Source of the DNA: Candidatus Bathyarchaeota archaeon
Lineage (GTDB): Archaea; Thermoproteota; Bathyarchaeia; 40CM-2-53-6; RBG-13-38-9
Direction of reading: 5' to 3'
NCBI GenBank assembly: GCA_030671315.1
Contig: DAOUZW010000005.1
Span: forward strand, 1 to 20,658
Length of the DNA stretch: 20,658 bases
Under the pieces are notes generated by a model. It made no database searches and was not told the DNA's origin. It saw only the letters and a program-made list of their open reading frames with translations. A program made the translations under genes and the position numbers. Within the stretch, counting starts at the first letter, position 1, and each line of letters opens with the position of its first letter. This document shows positions 6,353 to 14,243 of this stretch, piece after piece.

Positions 6353-7021
6353 TTATGGCTGTAATTGACCGCAGTTTGGACAAAATCTTGCTTCAAGCTC
6401 AATAAGTCTAGAACAATTTACACATACTTTCTGACGAACAAGTATTGGACTTGGTGCAAGACTTTCTAGCTGATTTGAATTATTAGTAGGAGTGTTAGGG
6501 ATTGTCGTCTGCACTTGCTCTTGATTTTGAGGCATTCGTGTATTACTTGAATCAGGTTGTGTTTCTTCCTGGGGACCCAGAAAACCTCCAGATTTCAACT
6601 TATCTATGGTTACTTGAAGTTCTTGAGGACTAATTCCTAACTCTGCTGCGGCTTTGGACAAAGAAATCTCCCCACTATGAGACTCAATATATTTGAATAC
6701 TTCATCGTCTATCGACGTAGTTGATTCAGAGGCTTGAACTCTGATCGGTGTGGATACAGTTACTCTTGGTGGTGGAAGGCTTGTTCTTGTCTGGCTTGTT
6801 CGTGGAAGAGAGATCTGTTCTCTCTCTCTGTTTTTGGGTTGTCTTTCAGTTCGCCCAAATTTACTTTTTAACCGATTTTCAATTTGAGAGAGAATGTTTG
6901 TAAAATCCATTTTTCCATCTAACGGATAGTTTTTGCAATAATCACACCAAGGCTTTCCATTAACAAATCTGAGTTGAAATCCACATTTTGGACAGAAGTT
7001 TTGTAGTCCTCTTCTCTGGAT
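6353..7021 (-). CDS. Winged-helix protein with zinc ribbons at both ends; non-standard start
   Basis: From the first ATG (6910) the protein has 185 residues, but the frame stays open upstream and encodes a clear zinc ribbon, 'CPKCGFQLRF' and 'CDYC' (Cys-x2-Cys-x12-Cys-x2-Cys), immediately before that ATG. No ATG, GTG or TTG lies in frame ahead of it. The SD GAGGGGAT at 7027-7034 (minus strand) precedes an in-frame ATC at 7021 by 5 bases; an in-frame CTG at 7048 is the alternative. Next come a Pro/Thr/Arg-rich linker, a winged-helix-like segment ('DDEVFKYIESHSGEISLSKAA', then 'ELGISPQELQVTIDKLKSGG'), a Gln/Asn/Pro/Thr-rich linker and a C-terminal ribbon (CVNC, CPNC). It probably binds nucleic acid or protein as a regulator; the target is unknown. 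The extended N-terminus is well supported, the exact start less so. Confidence 0.7.
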   Translation of the reverse strand: MQRRGLQNFCPKCGFQLRFVNGKPWCDYCKNYPLDGKMDFTNILSQIENRLKSKFGRTERQPKNREREQISLPRTSQTRTSLPPPRVTVSTPIRVQASESTTSIDDEVFKYIESHSGEISLSKAAAELGISPQELQVTIDKLKSGGFLGPQEETQPDSSNTRMPQNQEQVQTTIPNTPTNNSNQLESLAPSPILVRQKVCVNCSRLIELEARFCPNCGQLQP

Positions 7022-7051
7022 ATCTGATCCCCTCGACTTCGAATTCAGAAT

Positions 7052-7078
7052 TAGTTTTTAAAAATACTCTCTTAATAG
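7052..7078 (-). promoter_or_regulatory. TATA-like promoter elements of the zinc-ribbon gene
   Basis: On the minus strand, TTTTTAAAAAC near 7052-7062 and CTATTAAGA near 7070-7078 are TATA candidates. The first would place transcription start near 7030, around the SD, giving a very short leader. The second would place it near the in-frame CTG at 7048. Confidence 0.35.
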
Positions 7079-7206
7079 TTTTGGCTAATACTGCCCCAAA
7101 GATCTTGTTCTAGGTTAAAACTTATTTCCACAAGGGAATACATATACCGTTTCATATTCAGTTATGATATTAGAATTCACTTCTCGATTCAATGTATGCA
7201 AAATAA

Positions 7207-10200
7207 TTATTCAGATCTAAATAGGACTTTCTTGGAGTGTCCTTTTAATATATTTATTATTTGGCAGACGATATGTCCTGATTTGTAAATGACCCAGATT
7301 GAAGATGTCAATATGCCGATGACGAACGCTGATGTACCAAGCATCATAAGTTGTTGGTTAAGGATGCTTTCCCCAATTATTGATGAAACAAATCCGAAAG
7401 AGAGAAGTAAGACTGTGAAAGTAAAGACCAAACGAATATATGATCTTTTTCTATATAGCAAGGGTATGAAAATTGGTGTAAAGTAAACTGTTCCTATTAA
7501 AAAGCTGGCGACAATTCCAGACATAAAGACAGCTATTTCTGAGTTATCTTCAAAAAGTGTATAAACGATCGAAGACGTGTGTAAAATTCCTAATAATGGA
7601 TAGAGGGTGAATTTCATTACGGTTTTGAAGATTTGACTATTGATAATAATATCTGCTACTGATGGGCTAAATGAGTAGTACCAGAGGTTAAAAGCAATCA
7701 TGAAACTCTCTCCAGCAAATGTTTTTTTAACAATATCGTCTCTAAAACCTCGAAGAAATTGGACTTCTGGTGAGAGTTCCGAACCATAGGTTGCTGTCGC
7801 CACAACACATGCGCCCATACTAAGTCGGGCATTAACTGTTCTCACTTCACCGTTACCTGTAGCCGTGATTGTGAGGATATAAGATCCTATTGGTGTGATA
7901 CGATACGTGTCTATCTCAAGTATAGAAGTTTTAGATGTTGTCAATGTTCGAGGTTTAAAAGTGCTATTGGAGTTTACTGGAAGTCCTTTTATCCCCAGAG
8001 TTACTGGAGTATTTAATCCATCATTGGATTGTATCTCCACAGTGAACGATGTCGATTGTCCAGGACCTATTCTTTGATGTTCAGGATGAATGGATAATGT
8101 GAAGTCCATCGTCAAGGCGCCAAAATAAGCTGTGTATGTGCCTCCTGCGGATATTGTTCTTGAAGTTGAGTTCGAAGATTGATCTTTCCATCTCGTGAAT
8201 GAGTGTCCTTCATTGTCTGTTGAAGACATAATGAGTTCATGACTGTCTGATATTTCAGTAAACGTATATGGTGTGGTATATGTTTGACCATCCCATGTGA
8301 ATGTTGTTTCAGTATCTCTATTTTCTGGGAGATATGACGTAGTTATTGTAACATCATAAATACCTTCACTCTGATATTCTGCCATAACCGTATGAGGAGT
8401 ATCCATTTCGATTTGAATTGTATCTCCTGAGACTTGACTTCCATCAATAATCCACTGTTTGAATGCGAATCCAGATACAGATGGGGCTTCAAGATTGATC
8501 TTCGATCTTGAATCATGCCATCCAGAACCATTTATTTTAACTAAATTGGCAGGGACAGTTGAAAGATTCAGAGTATATTGTTTTTTGTAAAAGCCAATAA
8601 CCGTAAGGGGCTCTTCAATTATTATGGGAGAAGTAGGAGAGGTTTCTGTTAATATATAACGAGTCGAACTGTCAGAAACATTAGATTGGTAGCTGTATGT
8701 ATGATTTGAGCCACTGGCCCACCAAAGTTCTATAGGTATTGTATAGAGAGTTCCGTCTATTGTAACTGATGTTAATTTTTCTGAACCTTCCTGTTGGAAA
8801 GTACTGTAAAACTGTTGAAAATATGTGAAATCGATCACACCTTCCGAAGTTACTGTGTAGAAATTGTTGTCACAATAAAATCGATTTGTTGATGATGAAT
8901 TAACATAACTGTCCACTTCAATCTTATGTGTGGTACCTGCTTCGAATGTCAAAGATTTTGTTTCTCCGCCTTGAATGATTTCTTGGACCTCACCATCAAC
9001 TAATAGATTAGTTGAGGATGTTGATGGAAGACCGTTGATCTTTACGCTAGTTGAATAGGGTGTTATTGCAGGTGCAGTTGAATTTGCCCAAACAACGCGA
9101 GTATATGGATTGGGTTTACCAAAAAAACTACTCAAAGTGCCGGCCGTGACTGTAAGTTCAAATGGTAGAACTTGACTTTCAGCTTCAACTCTAAAAGCGC
9201 CTTTAGAATTCATATCGACAGTTCCACCAGACACGGATATGCTGCTGGATATCGGTCTACCGGATTCATCCAAGGTAACTCCATACAGGGTGTTATCTGC
9301 CTGTTCTATCAGGATGGATTCGCCTTGACTAAAAGCATAATTTCTCGCCTCATATTCGATGCCATTGAAATTTGTTGTAGCAATTATCTGATATCCTCCT
9401 AAAGGCAATGGTGTAGAATCCAGCTCTAAGTATCCTGTACCGTCAGAACCAGTCACAAATGTTCCAGTTCTTATAGTATTTTCTTCAGAATCTATAATTC
9501 TAATATTGACTTCTTCACTACGTGGTATCTCTCTTGCATCTGAAAGACGTAGAAATGTTAGTGCTCTTATCTGGGTTGGATTTTCGGGTCTATACGGGTA
9601 AACTCCAATTTGGAATCCTGATTCAACAAAACCTGATGTAACAGGTTGATTTCCGATCCACACATCTGCGAGTTGGCTTTCTACAAGTCTACCCGCAGCT
9701 GATTGTCTAATCATCAGCTTAAATCTATCATCACTGAAGATAGGATTCGAAGAAGCTTGTGAATAGATCTGATTATTTAATTGTGAAAGAAAATCATAAG
9801 GATTAGAGGGATTGTTTGATAGCTCTGTTGTAAGTATGAAGAACATCGCCGATGAAATTCTATAGTGCAAGTCTGGAACGAGTTTATAAGTAAAATCTGG
9901 TCCACCACCTAGAACATCTTTTCCCATGAAACTCCAGACATCATAATATTTCAAATTCACAACAGGATCTCTTAATACGATATCTCTTCTACTTTGTAGG
10001 TTCATTGCTACTATCTGTGTGGCCGCCTCAGTCATACCTTCTTCAGCCCAAGAACCTTCTCCTGGAGTCAAATATATTGCATCATGGAAAGCATGGATAA
10101 GTTCGTGAGTGAATACTGCGTCCCATGAAGGTGATGTTCCAATAATTGGGGGAAGTTGACTAATGATTATCGTGTCAGCAGCGCCATAGTAGAAATTCCA

Positions 10201-10593
10201 AGGATATGAATCAGGGTCATAACTTAAAGTTACTGTAATAATATTTGAGGGATCTCCATAGATCGATTTGATTTCAGGATAAACAAGATCAAATAGTTCT
10301 TGAGCATAAGATCTCCTTTCAACAGGAAAACTTGAATCATAAACTAATGTTATATCTCCTTCTCCAATTGCTCCAAGAACCGGATTTGTTTGCTGAAAAT
10401 GCTCCGTAGTTAGAATATTGAAGTCGGGAATAACTGCGCATAATGGGGCCGAGATAAAGAGTTCGTTAGAATTCTCGTTTGAATATCCGCTTATTGGAAC
10501 AAAGATGAAATATCGAGTCTGATATGAAGATAATGTTAAAGATACTATTATTAGAAAAACAATTATTGGTTTAAAATTATTTCTCAACTTCAT
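7207..10593 (-). CDS. Large exported metallopeptidase-like protein with CFI-box C-terminal membrane domain
   Basis: 1128 residues from the ATG at 10593, chosen because AGGA lies 4 bases upstream and an export signal (MKLRNNFKPIIVFLIIVSLTLS) starts there; a TTG at 10671 would add 26 weakly supported residues. HELIHAFHD (H163-ELI-H167) and the downstream 'WAEEGMTEA' (Glu185 as likely third ligand) indicate a gluzincin-type zinc peptidase. A long beta-rich part follows, with Ig-like and InlB-like repeats ('FAFKQWIIDGSQVSGD', 'HSFTRWKD'). Near residue 929 comes 'CVVATATYGSELSPEVQFLRG', then 'FNLWYYSFSPSVAD', the conserved CFI-box C-terminal domain of archaeal and bacterial surface proteins, and finally several membrane spans and a basic tail. 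It should be anchored at the cell surface facing outward. It is divergent from the thermosome gene. The substrate is unknown. Confidence 0.8.
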   Translation of the reverse strand: MKLRNNFKPIIVFLIIVSLTLSSYQTRYFIFVPISGYSNENSNELFISAPLCAVIPDFNILTTEHFQQTNPVLGAIGEGDITLVYDSSFPVERRSYAQELFDLVYPEIKSIYGDPSNIITVTLSYDPDSYPWNFYYGAADTIIISQLPPIIGTSPSWDAVFTHELIHAFHDAIYLTPGEGSWAEEGMTEAATQIVAMNLQSRRDIVLRDPVVNLKYYDVWSFMGKDVLGGGPDFTYKLVPDLHYRISSAMFFILTTELSNNPSNPYDFLSQLNNQIYSQASSNPIFSDDRFKLMIRQSAAGRLVESQLADVWIGNQPVTSGFVESGFQIGVYPYRPENPTQIRALTFLRLSDAREIPRSEEVNIRIIDSEENTIRTGTFVTGSDGTGYLELDSTPLPLGGYQIIATTNFNGIEYEARNYAFSQGESILIEQADNTLYGVTLDESGRPISSSISVSGGTVDMNSKGAFRVEAESQVLPFELTVTAGTLSSFFGKPNPYTRVVWANSTAPAITPYSTSVKINGLPSTSSTNLLVDGEVQEIIQGGETKSLTFEAGTTHKIEVDSYVNSSSTNRFYCDNNFYTVTSEGVIDFTYFQQFYSTFQQEGSEKLTSVTIDGTLYTIPIELWWASGSNHTYSYQSNVSDSSTRYILTETSPTSPIIIEEPLTVIGFYKKQYTLNLSTVPANLVKINGSGWHDSRSKINLEAPSVSGFAFKQWIIDGSQVSGDTIQIEMDTPHTVMAEYQSEGIYDVTITTSYLPENRDTETTFTWDGQTYTTPYTFTEISDSHELIMSSTDNEGHSFTRWKDQSSNSTSRTISAGGTYTAYFGALTMDFTLSIHPEHQRIGPGQSTSFTVEIQSNDGLNTPVTLGIKGLPVNSNSTFKPRTLTTSKTSILEIDTYRITPIGSYILTITATGNGEVRTVNARLSMGACVVATATYGSELSPEVQFLRGFRDDIVKKTFAGESFMIAFNLWYYSFSPSVADIIINSQIFKTVMKFTLYPLLGILHTSSIVYTLFEDNSEIAVFMSGIVASFLIGTVYFTPIFIPLLYRKRSYIRLVFTFTVLLLSFGFVSSIIGESILNQQLMMLGTSAFVIGILTSSIWVIYKSGHIVCQIINILKGHSKKVLFRSE

Positions 10594-10730
10594 CGTTCCT
10601 ATTTTTCTAAAATCTGCAATCTCAATTAAAGATGATTTGCAAATATTCAAGACGCTATCATTATGTGGCAATTTAAGATGCTTAAATGTTGACGCTGGAT
10701 GTGGTGATTTGATATAATCTCCAACATAAA

Positions 10731-10771
10731 GTTTTATTTAGGGTACATATTATCATGGACTGGTTTGAGGT
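10731..10771 (+). promoter_or_regulatory. Thermosome promoter (TATA box) and SD
   Basis: GTTTTATTTA at 10731-10740 is a good archaeal TATA box with a purine-rich stretch before it. Transcription would start near 10760-10766. GAGGT at 10767-10771 is an SD 10 bases before the ATG at 10782. Confidence 0.5.
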
Positions 10772-10781
10772 AATGAATTGA

Positions 10782-12407
10782 ATGTCATCTCTCACTGGTA
10801 TGCCAATTGTTGTGTTGAAACAAGGTACTGCAAGAAGTAAGGGCCGGGAAACTCAAAGATCGAATATCACAGCTTCAAAAGTCATAGGCGAGATAGTGAA
10901 GAGTACGTTTGGGCCACGTGGAATGGATAAGATGCTCGTAGATACTCTTGGAGATGTAACGATTACGAGTGACGGCGCAACAGTCTTAGATGAAATTGAT
11001 GTTCAAAATCCTGCCGCTAAAATGATTGTGGAGGTAGCTAAGACCCAAGATGATGAGATTGGAGATGGAACCACCACAGCGGTAATATTGGTCAGTGAGT
11101 TACTAGGAAAGGCTGAAGAACTTCTAGATAATGATGTTCATCCCACAATAATTGTTTCAGGATACAATAAAGCTTCTCAAAAATCTATAGAATTACTAAA
11201 TCAATTATCAAAATCCGTGAATTTTAAAGACAAATCAACAATGAAGAAAATCGCTGTTACCGCTATGTCCAGTAAAGGCATTGGTAAAGCCAAAGAATAC
11301 TTCGCTGAAATGGCCGTAGATGCAATAACGCTGGTGATGGAAAAGAGAGGAGAATCGTACTTGGCTGATCTGGATAATATTCAGATCATGAAAAAGGAAG
11401 GAAAGAATCTTTCTGACTCAGAGCTTGTTAAGGGTATGGTGCTCGATAAAGAAGTAGTTCATCCTAGAATGCCTAGGATAGTGAAGAACGCGAAGATTAT
11501 CTTATTGGATACTGCTTTAGAGATTGAAAAGACCGAATTTAGTGCAGAAATCAGAATCACAGATCCATCACAGATGAAGGCATTCAAGGACCAAGAAACC
11601 CAAATGATGATAGGAATGGTTGAGAAGCTTAAAGCAACAGGGGCAAACGTCATCTTCTGTCAGAAAGGAATAGACGATATGGTGCAACATTATCTGGCAA
11701 GAGATGAAATGATAGCTGTTCGAAGGGTAAAGAAGTCCGATATGGAGAAACTGTCGAGAGCAACAGGTGGCAGCATAGTTACAAATCTAGATGATTTAAC
11801 TTCGAAGGATCTTGGTCTCGCTAAAATCGTCGAAGAGAAGAAGATTGCTGAGGATAAACTCATCTTCATAGAAGGATGTAAGAATCCCAAATCTGTCACA
11901 ATTCTGATTAGATCAGTTTTGCAGAAACTCCTTGATGAGGGTGAAAGAGCGATAGAGGACGCTCTGTCAGCTGTAGCAGCAGTTGCGGCTAAGAACAAGA
12001 TAGTATCAGGTGGAGGAGCTATAGAGATGGAGATTGCAAAGAGGCTTCGAACATATGGGGCGAAAGTAGGTGGAAGAGAACAGCTGGCTATTGAGGCTTT
12101 TGCATCGACTTTTGAATCCATCCCAAGGACATTAGCGGAGAATGCAGGTCTAGATCCAATAGATATTATGGTAACTTTGAGGGCTGCTCATGCTAAGAAA
12201 ACGGGTTTGGAGATGGGTGTTGATGTCCACAGTGGTAAGGTCAAACCAATGTCCAGATTAAGTGTAATTGACCCTACAAGGGTAAAGGAGCAAGCAATAA
12301 AGTCAGCCACAGAATCAGCCTCAATGATTCTCAGAGTTGATGATTCTGTTACTGCGGCGAAACCCTCAACGCCTTCAGGACCTCAAGGTGGAGTACCGCC
12401 CTACTAG
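10782..12407 (+). CDS. ths: Thermosome subunit (group II chaperonin)
   Basis: 541 residues, full length for the archaeal CCT/TCP-1 family. Signatures include '[14 protein letters not shown]' (41-54), '[13 protein letters not shown]' (60-72), the ATPase motif GDGTTTA (94-100) and '[15 protein letters not shown]' near residue 408. The apical-domain region contains '[22 protein letters not shown]'. It assembles into a double ring in the cytosol and folds proteins with ATP, using a built-in lid rather than GroES. The C-terminus is '[11 protein letters not shown]', without the Gly-Gly-Met repeats seen in many chaperonins. ATG 10782 follows an in-frame TGA immediately upstream, so the start is secure. 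It is monocistronic, facing away from the surface metallopeptidase gene and converging on the Tfx-like gene. Confidence 0.97.
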   Translation: MSSLTGMPIVVLKQGTARSKGRETQRSNITASKVIGEIVKSTFGPRGMDKMLVDTLGDVTITSDGATVLDEIDVQNPAAKMIVEVAKTQDDEIGDGTTTAVILVSELLGKAEELLDNDVHPTIIVSGYNKASQKSIELLNQLSKSVNFKDKSTMKKIAVTAMSSKGIGKAKEYFAEMAVDAITLVMEKRGESYLADLDNIQIMKKEGKNLSDSELVKGMVLDKEVVHPRMPRIVKNAKIILLDTALEIEKTEFSAEIRITDPSQMKAFKDQETQMMIGMVEKLKATGANVIFCQKGIDDMVQHYLARDEMIAVRRVKKSDMEKLSRATGGSIVTNLDDLTSKDLGLAKIVEEKKIAEDKLIFIEGCKNPKSVTILIRSVLQKLLDEGERAIEDALSAVAAVAAKNKIVSGGGAIEMEIAKRLRTYGAKVGGREQLAIEAFASTFESIPRTLAENAGLDPIDIMVTLRAAHAKKTGLEMGVDVHSGKVKPMSRLSVIDPTRVKEQAIKSATESASMILRVDDSVTAAKPSTPSGPQGGVPPY

Positions 12408-12452
12408 TTAATTTTCAGACATTACATAGAATTCTGTGAGCGCGGCCAAATT

Positions 12453-12863
12453 TTATTCTACTAGCAAATCACCATAGGGTAATAAAACTACTGAAATCGG
12501 TTGTACTACTTTCTTCGCTTTGATCTTATTTTTTGCTTTTATTTTGATTTTCTCTAACAGATCTACACAATCAAGTTGAAGTCTAACGTTTGCATCATCG
12601 GCCTTCTTAAGAATAATCTTAGAAATTTCTAAGACTGGTGTTTCGGGCTTTATCATGATTCTGGTAGCCATACCTAAGTCTTCTAGCATCTCGATAGTCG
12701 CTTTTGCTTTCTTTATATTTCTACGTGCTCTACTTTCAAGTATGCTTATGTTCTCTCTTGTTGTTTGAAGTTGTCTTGCGACTCTCTCTTGTGTTATTCC
12801 TCGCGATCTCAATTTCAATACTTGAATCTGACGATCAGTGAGGAGGTTTGTGTTTTTGCGCAT
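12453..12863 (-). CDS. Tfx-family DNA-binding transcription regulator
   Basis: 136 residues. The N-terminus 'LLTDRQIQVLKLRSRGITQERVARQLQTTRENISILESRA' is the helix-turn-helix of the Tfx family, which also resembles sigma-70 region 4. 'RRNIKKAKATIEML' then leads to a C-terminal domain with conserved 'PYGDLL'. The founding member in Methanothermobacter activates the molybdenum formylmethanofuran dehydrogenase operon; the target here is unknown. ATG 12863 has no SD, fitting a leaderless or short-leader transcript. A near-palindrome TTAGGCATGTCTAA lies 20 bases upstream and could be its own operator. It converges on the thermosome gene with a 45-base gap. Confidence 0.88.
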   Translation of the reverse strand: MRKNTNLLTDRQIQVLKLRSRGITQERVARQLQTTRENISILESRARRNIKKAKATIEMLEDLGMATRIMIKPETPVLEISKIILKKADDANVRLQLDCVDLLEKIKIKAKNKIKAKKVVQPISVVLLPYGDLLVE

Positions 12864-12883
12864 GATTTTACACGAAAAAGTTG

Positions 12884-12897
12884 TTAGGCATGTCTAA
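12884..12897 (-). promoter_or_regulatory. Candidate operator upstream of the Tfx-like gene
   Basis: TTAGGCATGTCTAA is a 14-bp inverted repeat with one mismatched pair (G5/T10), centred about 27 bases before the start codon. Its position suggests autoregulation. The assignment rests on symmetry and location alone. Confidence 0.3.
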
Positions 12898-13068
12898 TAA
12901 TTCTTTCCAGAAATCACAAGATATGATAATATTTCAATTCACCGAGATTGTTATTAGAGTCGCGAAAGTTATTGAATATTATATTGAGTGTATTCCAACG
13001 ATTCTTTCCAATAAATTGATTATTGTACCTGATCAAGGATCATGGTCTCCTTTATGATATAATAATTC

Positions 13069-13851
13069 TCAAATGAATGAGGTTAATCCAAGTCCCCCCC
13101 ATGCGATAATGGTTACTAAAATCCAGATCTTCCAATTCCAAGCAATTACTTTCGCACCATCAAGATGACCAAAAGGAAGTAGATTAAAAACTGCCAACCA
13201 GAAATTTATTGCAGCTCCAAAACTACCAATACTCCAAGGAAGAAGCCCCAAGACTGATATGAAGAGAATGGTAGCAGCCAGTAGTAGATTCATAATGATA
13301 CCTGATATCGATATAATACCATATTCTCTAGGAGTTATGCCACGGCTACCAGGAATTATGTAAACAGCACCTGGAGCCGCAAAAATCAGACGACCACCGG
13401 ACATGAACGCTAGAATTAAAGCCAGACCAAGGCCTGTCGGCCATAATTTGAATTTGGCTAGACAACCATATTTTCTAGCGAAATATCTATGCGCGGTCTC
13501 ATGAAGAATAAATCCTAAACCAACGGTGAATGATGAAATAATCATTCTCTCAATGAATGCTTGTAGAGACATCAAAGCCCCTACCGAGAAACAAATACTC
13601 AATACAAGCCATGCTATGAGAATTTGTTGTATTTCGCTCCTCTCTATAAGAGTGTGTGTTTTAATTTTTGATCTTTGTACAACTCTAGATTTCGTTGTAG
13701 TTCTGTCAGGGGAGGGGGGCCTTCTGGCCATCCCAATTCCAGCGCATCTATGTGTCTCTGGTAATCTATGTTGAGAACAATATGTCCTGCCACAATAACT
13801 ACATATGAATGGCAGATTGACCGATATTTTACATTCCTGACATATTGCCAT
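13069..13851 (-). CDS. Site-2 protease (M50 family) with N-terminal AN1 zinc finger
   Basis: 260 residues. The N-terminus is an AN1-type finger (CQEC-x9-CSYC-x4-C-x2-H-x5-H-x-C, residues ~4-36), followed by a basic/Pro linker and a multi-pass membrane part. The peptidase motif HETAH lies in 'GFILHETAHRYFARKYG', and the second M50 motif is 'NLLPFGHLDGAKVI', where Asp should be the third zinc ligand. It should cleave transmembrane segments of other proteins inside the membrane. ATG 13851 is preferred over the TTG two codons upstream; no SD is visible, and a TATA-like TAGTAATATCTTA lies upstream, so a leaderless start is likely. AN1 fingers in eukaryotes are linked to ubiquitin and proteasome factors, but fusions of AN1 with M50 peptidases are also seen in archaea generally, so a tie to the ubiquitin system is only a possibility. 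Confidence 0.88.
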   Translation of the reverse strand: MAICQECKISVNLPFICSYCGRTYCSQHRLPETHRCAGIGMARRPPSPDRTTTKSRVVQRSKIKTHTLIERSEIQQILIAWLVLSICFSVGALMSLQAFIERMIISSFTVGLGFILHETAHRYFARKYGCLAKFKLWPTGLGLALILAFMSGGRLIFAAPGAVYIIPGSRGITPREYGIISISGIIMNLLLAATILFISVLGLLPWSIGSFGAAINFWLAVFNLLPFGHLDGAKVIAWNWKIWILVTIIAWGGLGLTSFI

Positions 13852-13966
13852 AGTCAAATCTTGAATAAGATATTACTAAAGGGTTGCCTAAGATAGATGC
13901 AATATAATGGTCTACTTCAGACATATACTAATTAATCAAAAACGGTTTTTTGGATGTATTATTAAA

Positions 13967-14094
13967 ACGGGTCTCGCCAAGCCGCTAATTGCGGCAAGTG
14001 AATGTCGCCTACAACACTAACACCAAAACCTCATCGAGGGGCAACGCCCCACTTGATTTGGCTCTCTCAGAGGCAGGCATATATTGGCGCCCGT
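13967..14094 (+). ncRNA. Candidate structured non-coding RNA (three-way-junction fold), family not recognised
   Basis: This block is clearly GC-richer than its AT-rich flanks, lies in a 390-base gap and folds well. Outer helix: ACGGG (13967-13971) pairs with CCCGT (14090-14094), then after a 3-base bulge CGCCAA (13975-13980) pairs with TTGGCG (14084-14089). Inside are a hairpin GCCGC-TAATT-GCGGC (13981-13995), a second helix pairing ATGT/GCCT (14002-14010) with AGGC/GCAT (14071-14080), and a hairpin GGGGC-AAC-GCCCC (14038-14050). One U-G pair works only on the plus strand, a weak strand hint. A TATA-like TTTATAAA and downstream T-runs would also suit minus-strand transcription. It lacks RNase P, SRP and tRNA signatures. 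The right end or omega-RNA of a lost IS200/IS605-type element is an alternative, since one frame ends in 'LSEAGIYWRPSG', faintly like TnpB tails. Confidence 0.45.
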
Positions 14095-14127
14095 CTGGAA
14101 ATAGTTCAACTCAAATTTCCATGATTG

Positions 14128-14231
14128 TTTTATAAATATTTGTCTTTGATTATAATTTATATGAATACTAAAGGTTAGGTTTTTGTAAAGTTGGCTAGAC
14201 TTTTAAGGCGGTCATCTCGATTTCTATCGAG
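14128..14231 (+). promoter_or_regulatory. tyrS upstream region: TATA candidates and leader inverted repeat
   Basis: TTTTATAAAT at 14129-14137 is a symmetric TATA candidate readable on both strands. A second, CTTTTAAG (14200-14207), would place transcription start near 14230 with a short leader. CTCGA-TTTCTA-TCGAG (14216-14231) is a perfect 5-bp inverted repeat just before the gene, either an operator or a leader hairpin. No SD precedes the ATG at 14244. Confidence 0.35.
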
Positions 14232-14243
14232 TGTGTAACTCTT

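Noticed and set aside
10594..10671. TTG 10671 as start of the surface metallopeptidase
   Set aside because: The added 26 residues are not signal-like, whereas ATG 10593 has an SD and starts directly with a signal peptide.
11690..12121. Long antisense open frame (143 codons) inside the thermosome gene
   Set aside because: The opposite strand encodes highly conserved chaperonin motifs throughout; the antisense translation is Ser/Ile-rich shadow sequence.
13967..14094. RNase P RNA, SRP RNA or intron-containing tRNA
   Set aside because: None of the conserved segments are present (GAGGAAAGUC, the SRP GGAAGG-type loop, or a GGTTCGAATCC-type T arm) on either strand.
13858..14110. Intact IS200/IS605-type element
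   Set aside because: No tnpA or tnpB frame and no left end nearby; only a faint resemblance of a short frame to TnpB tails and a TTCAA, so it is kept only as an alternative for the RNA candidate.
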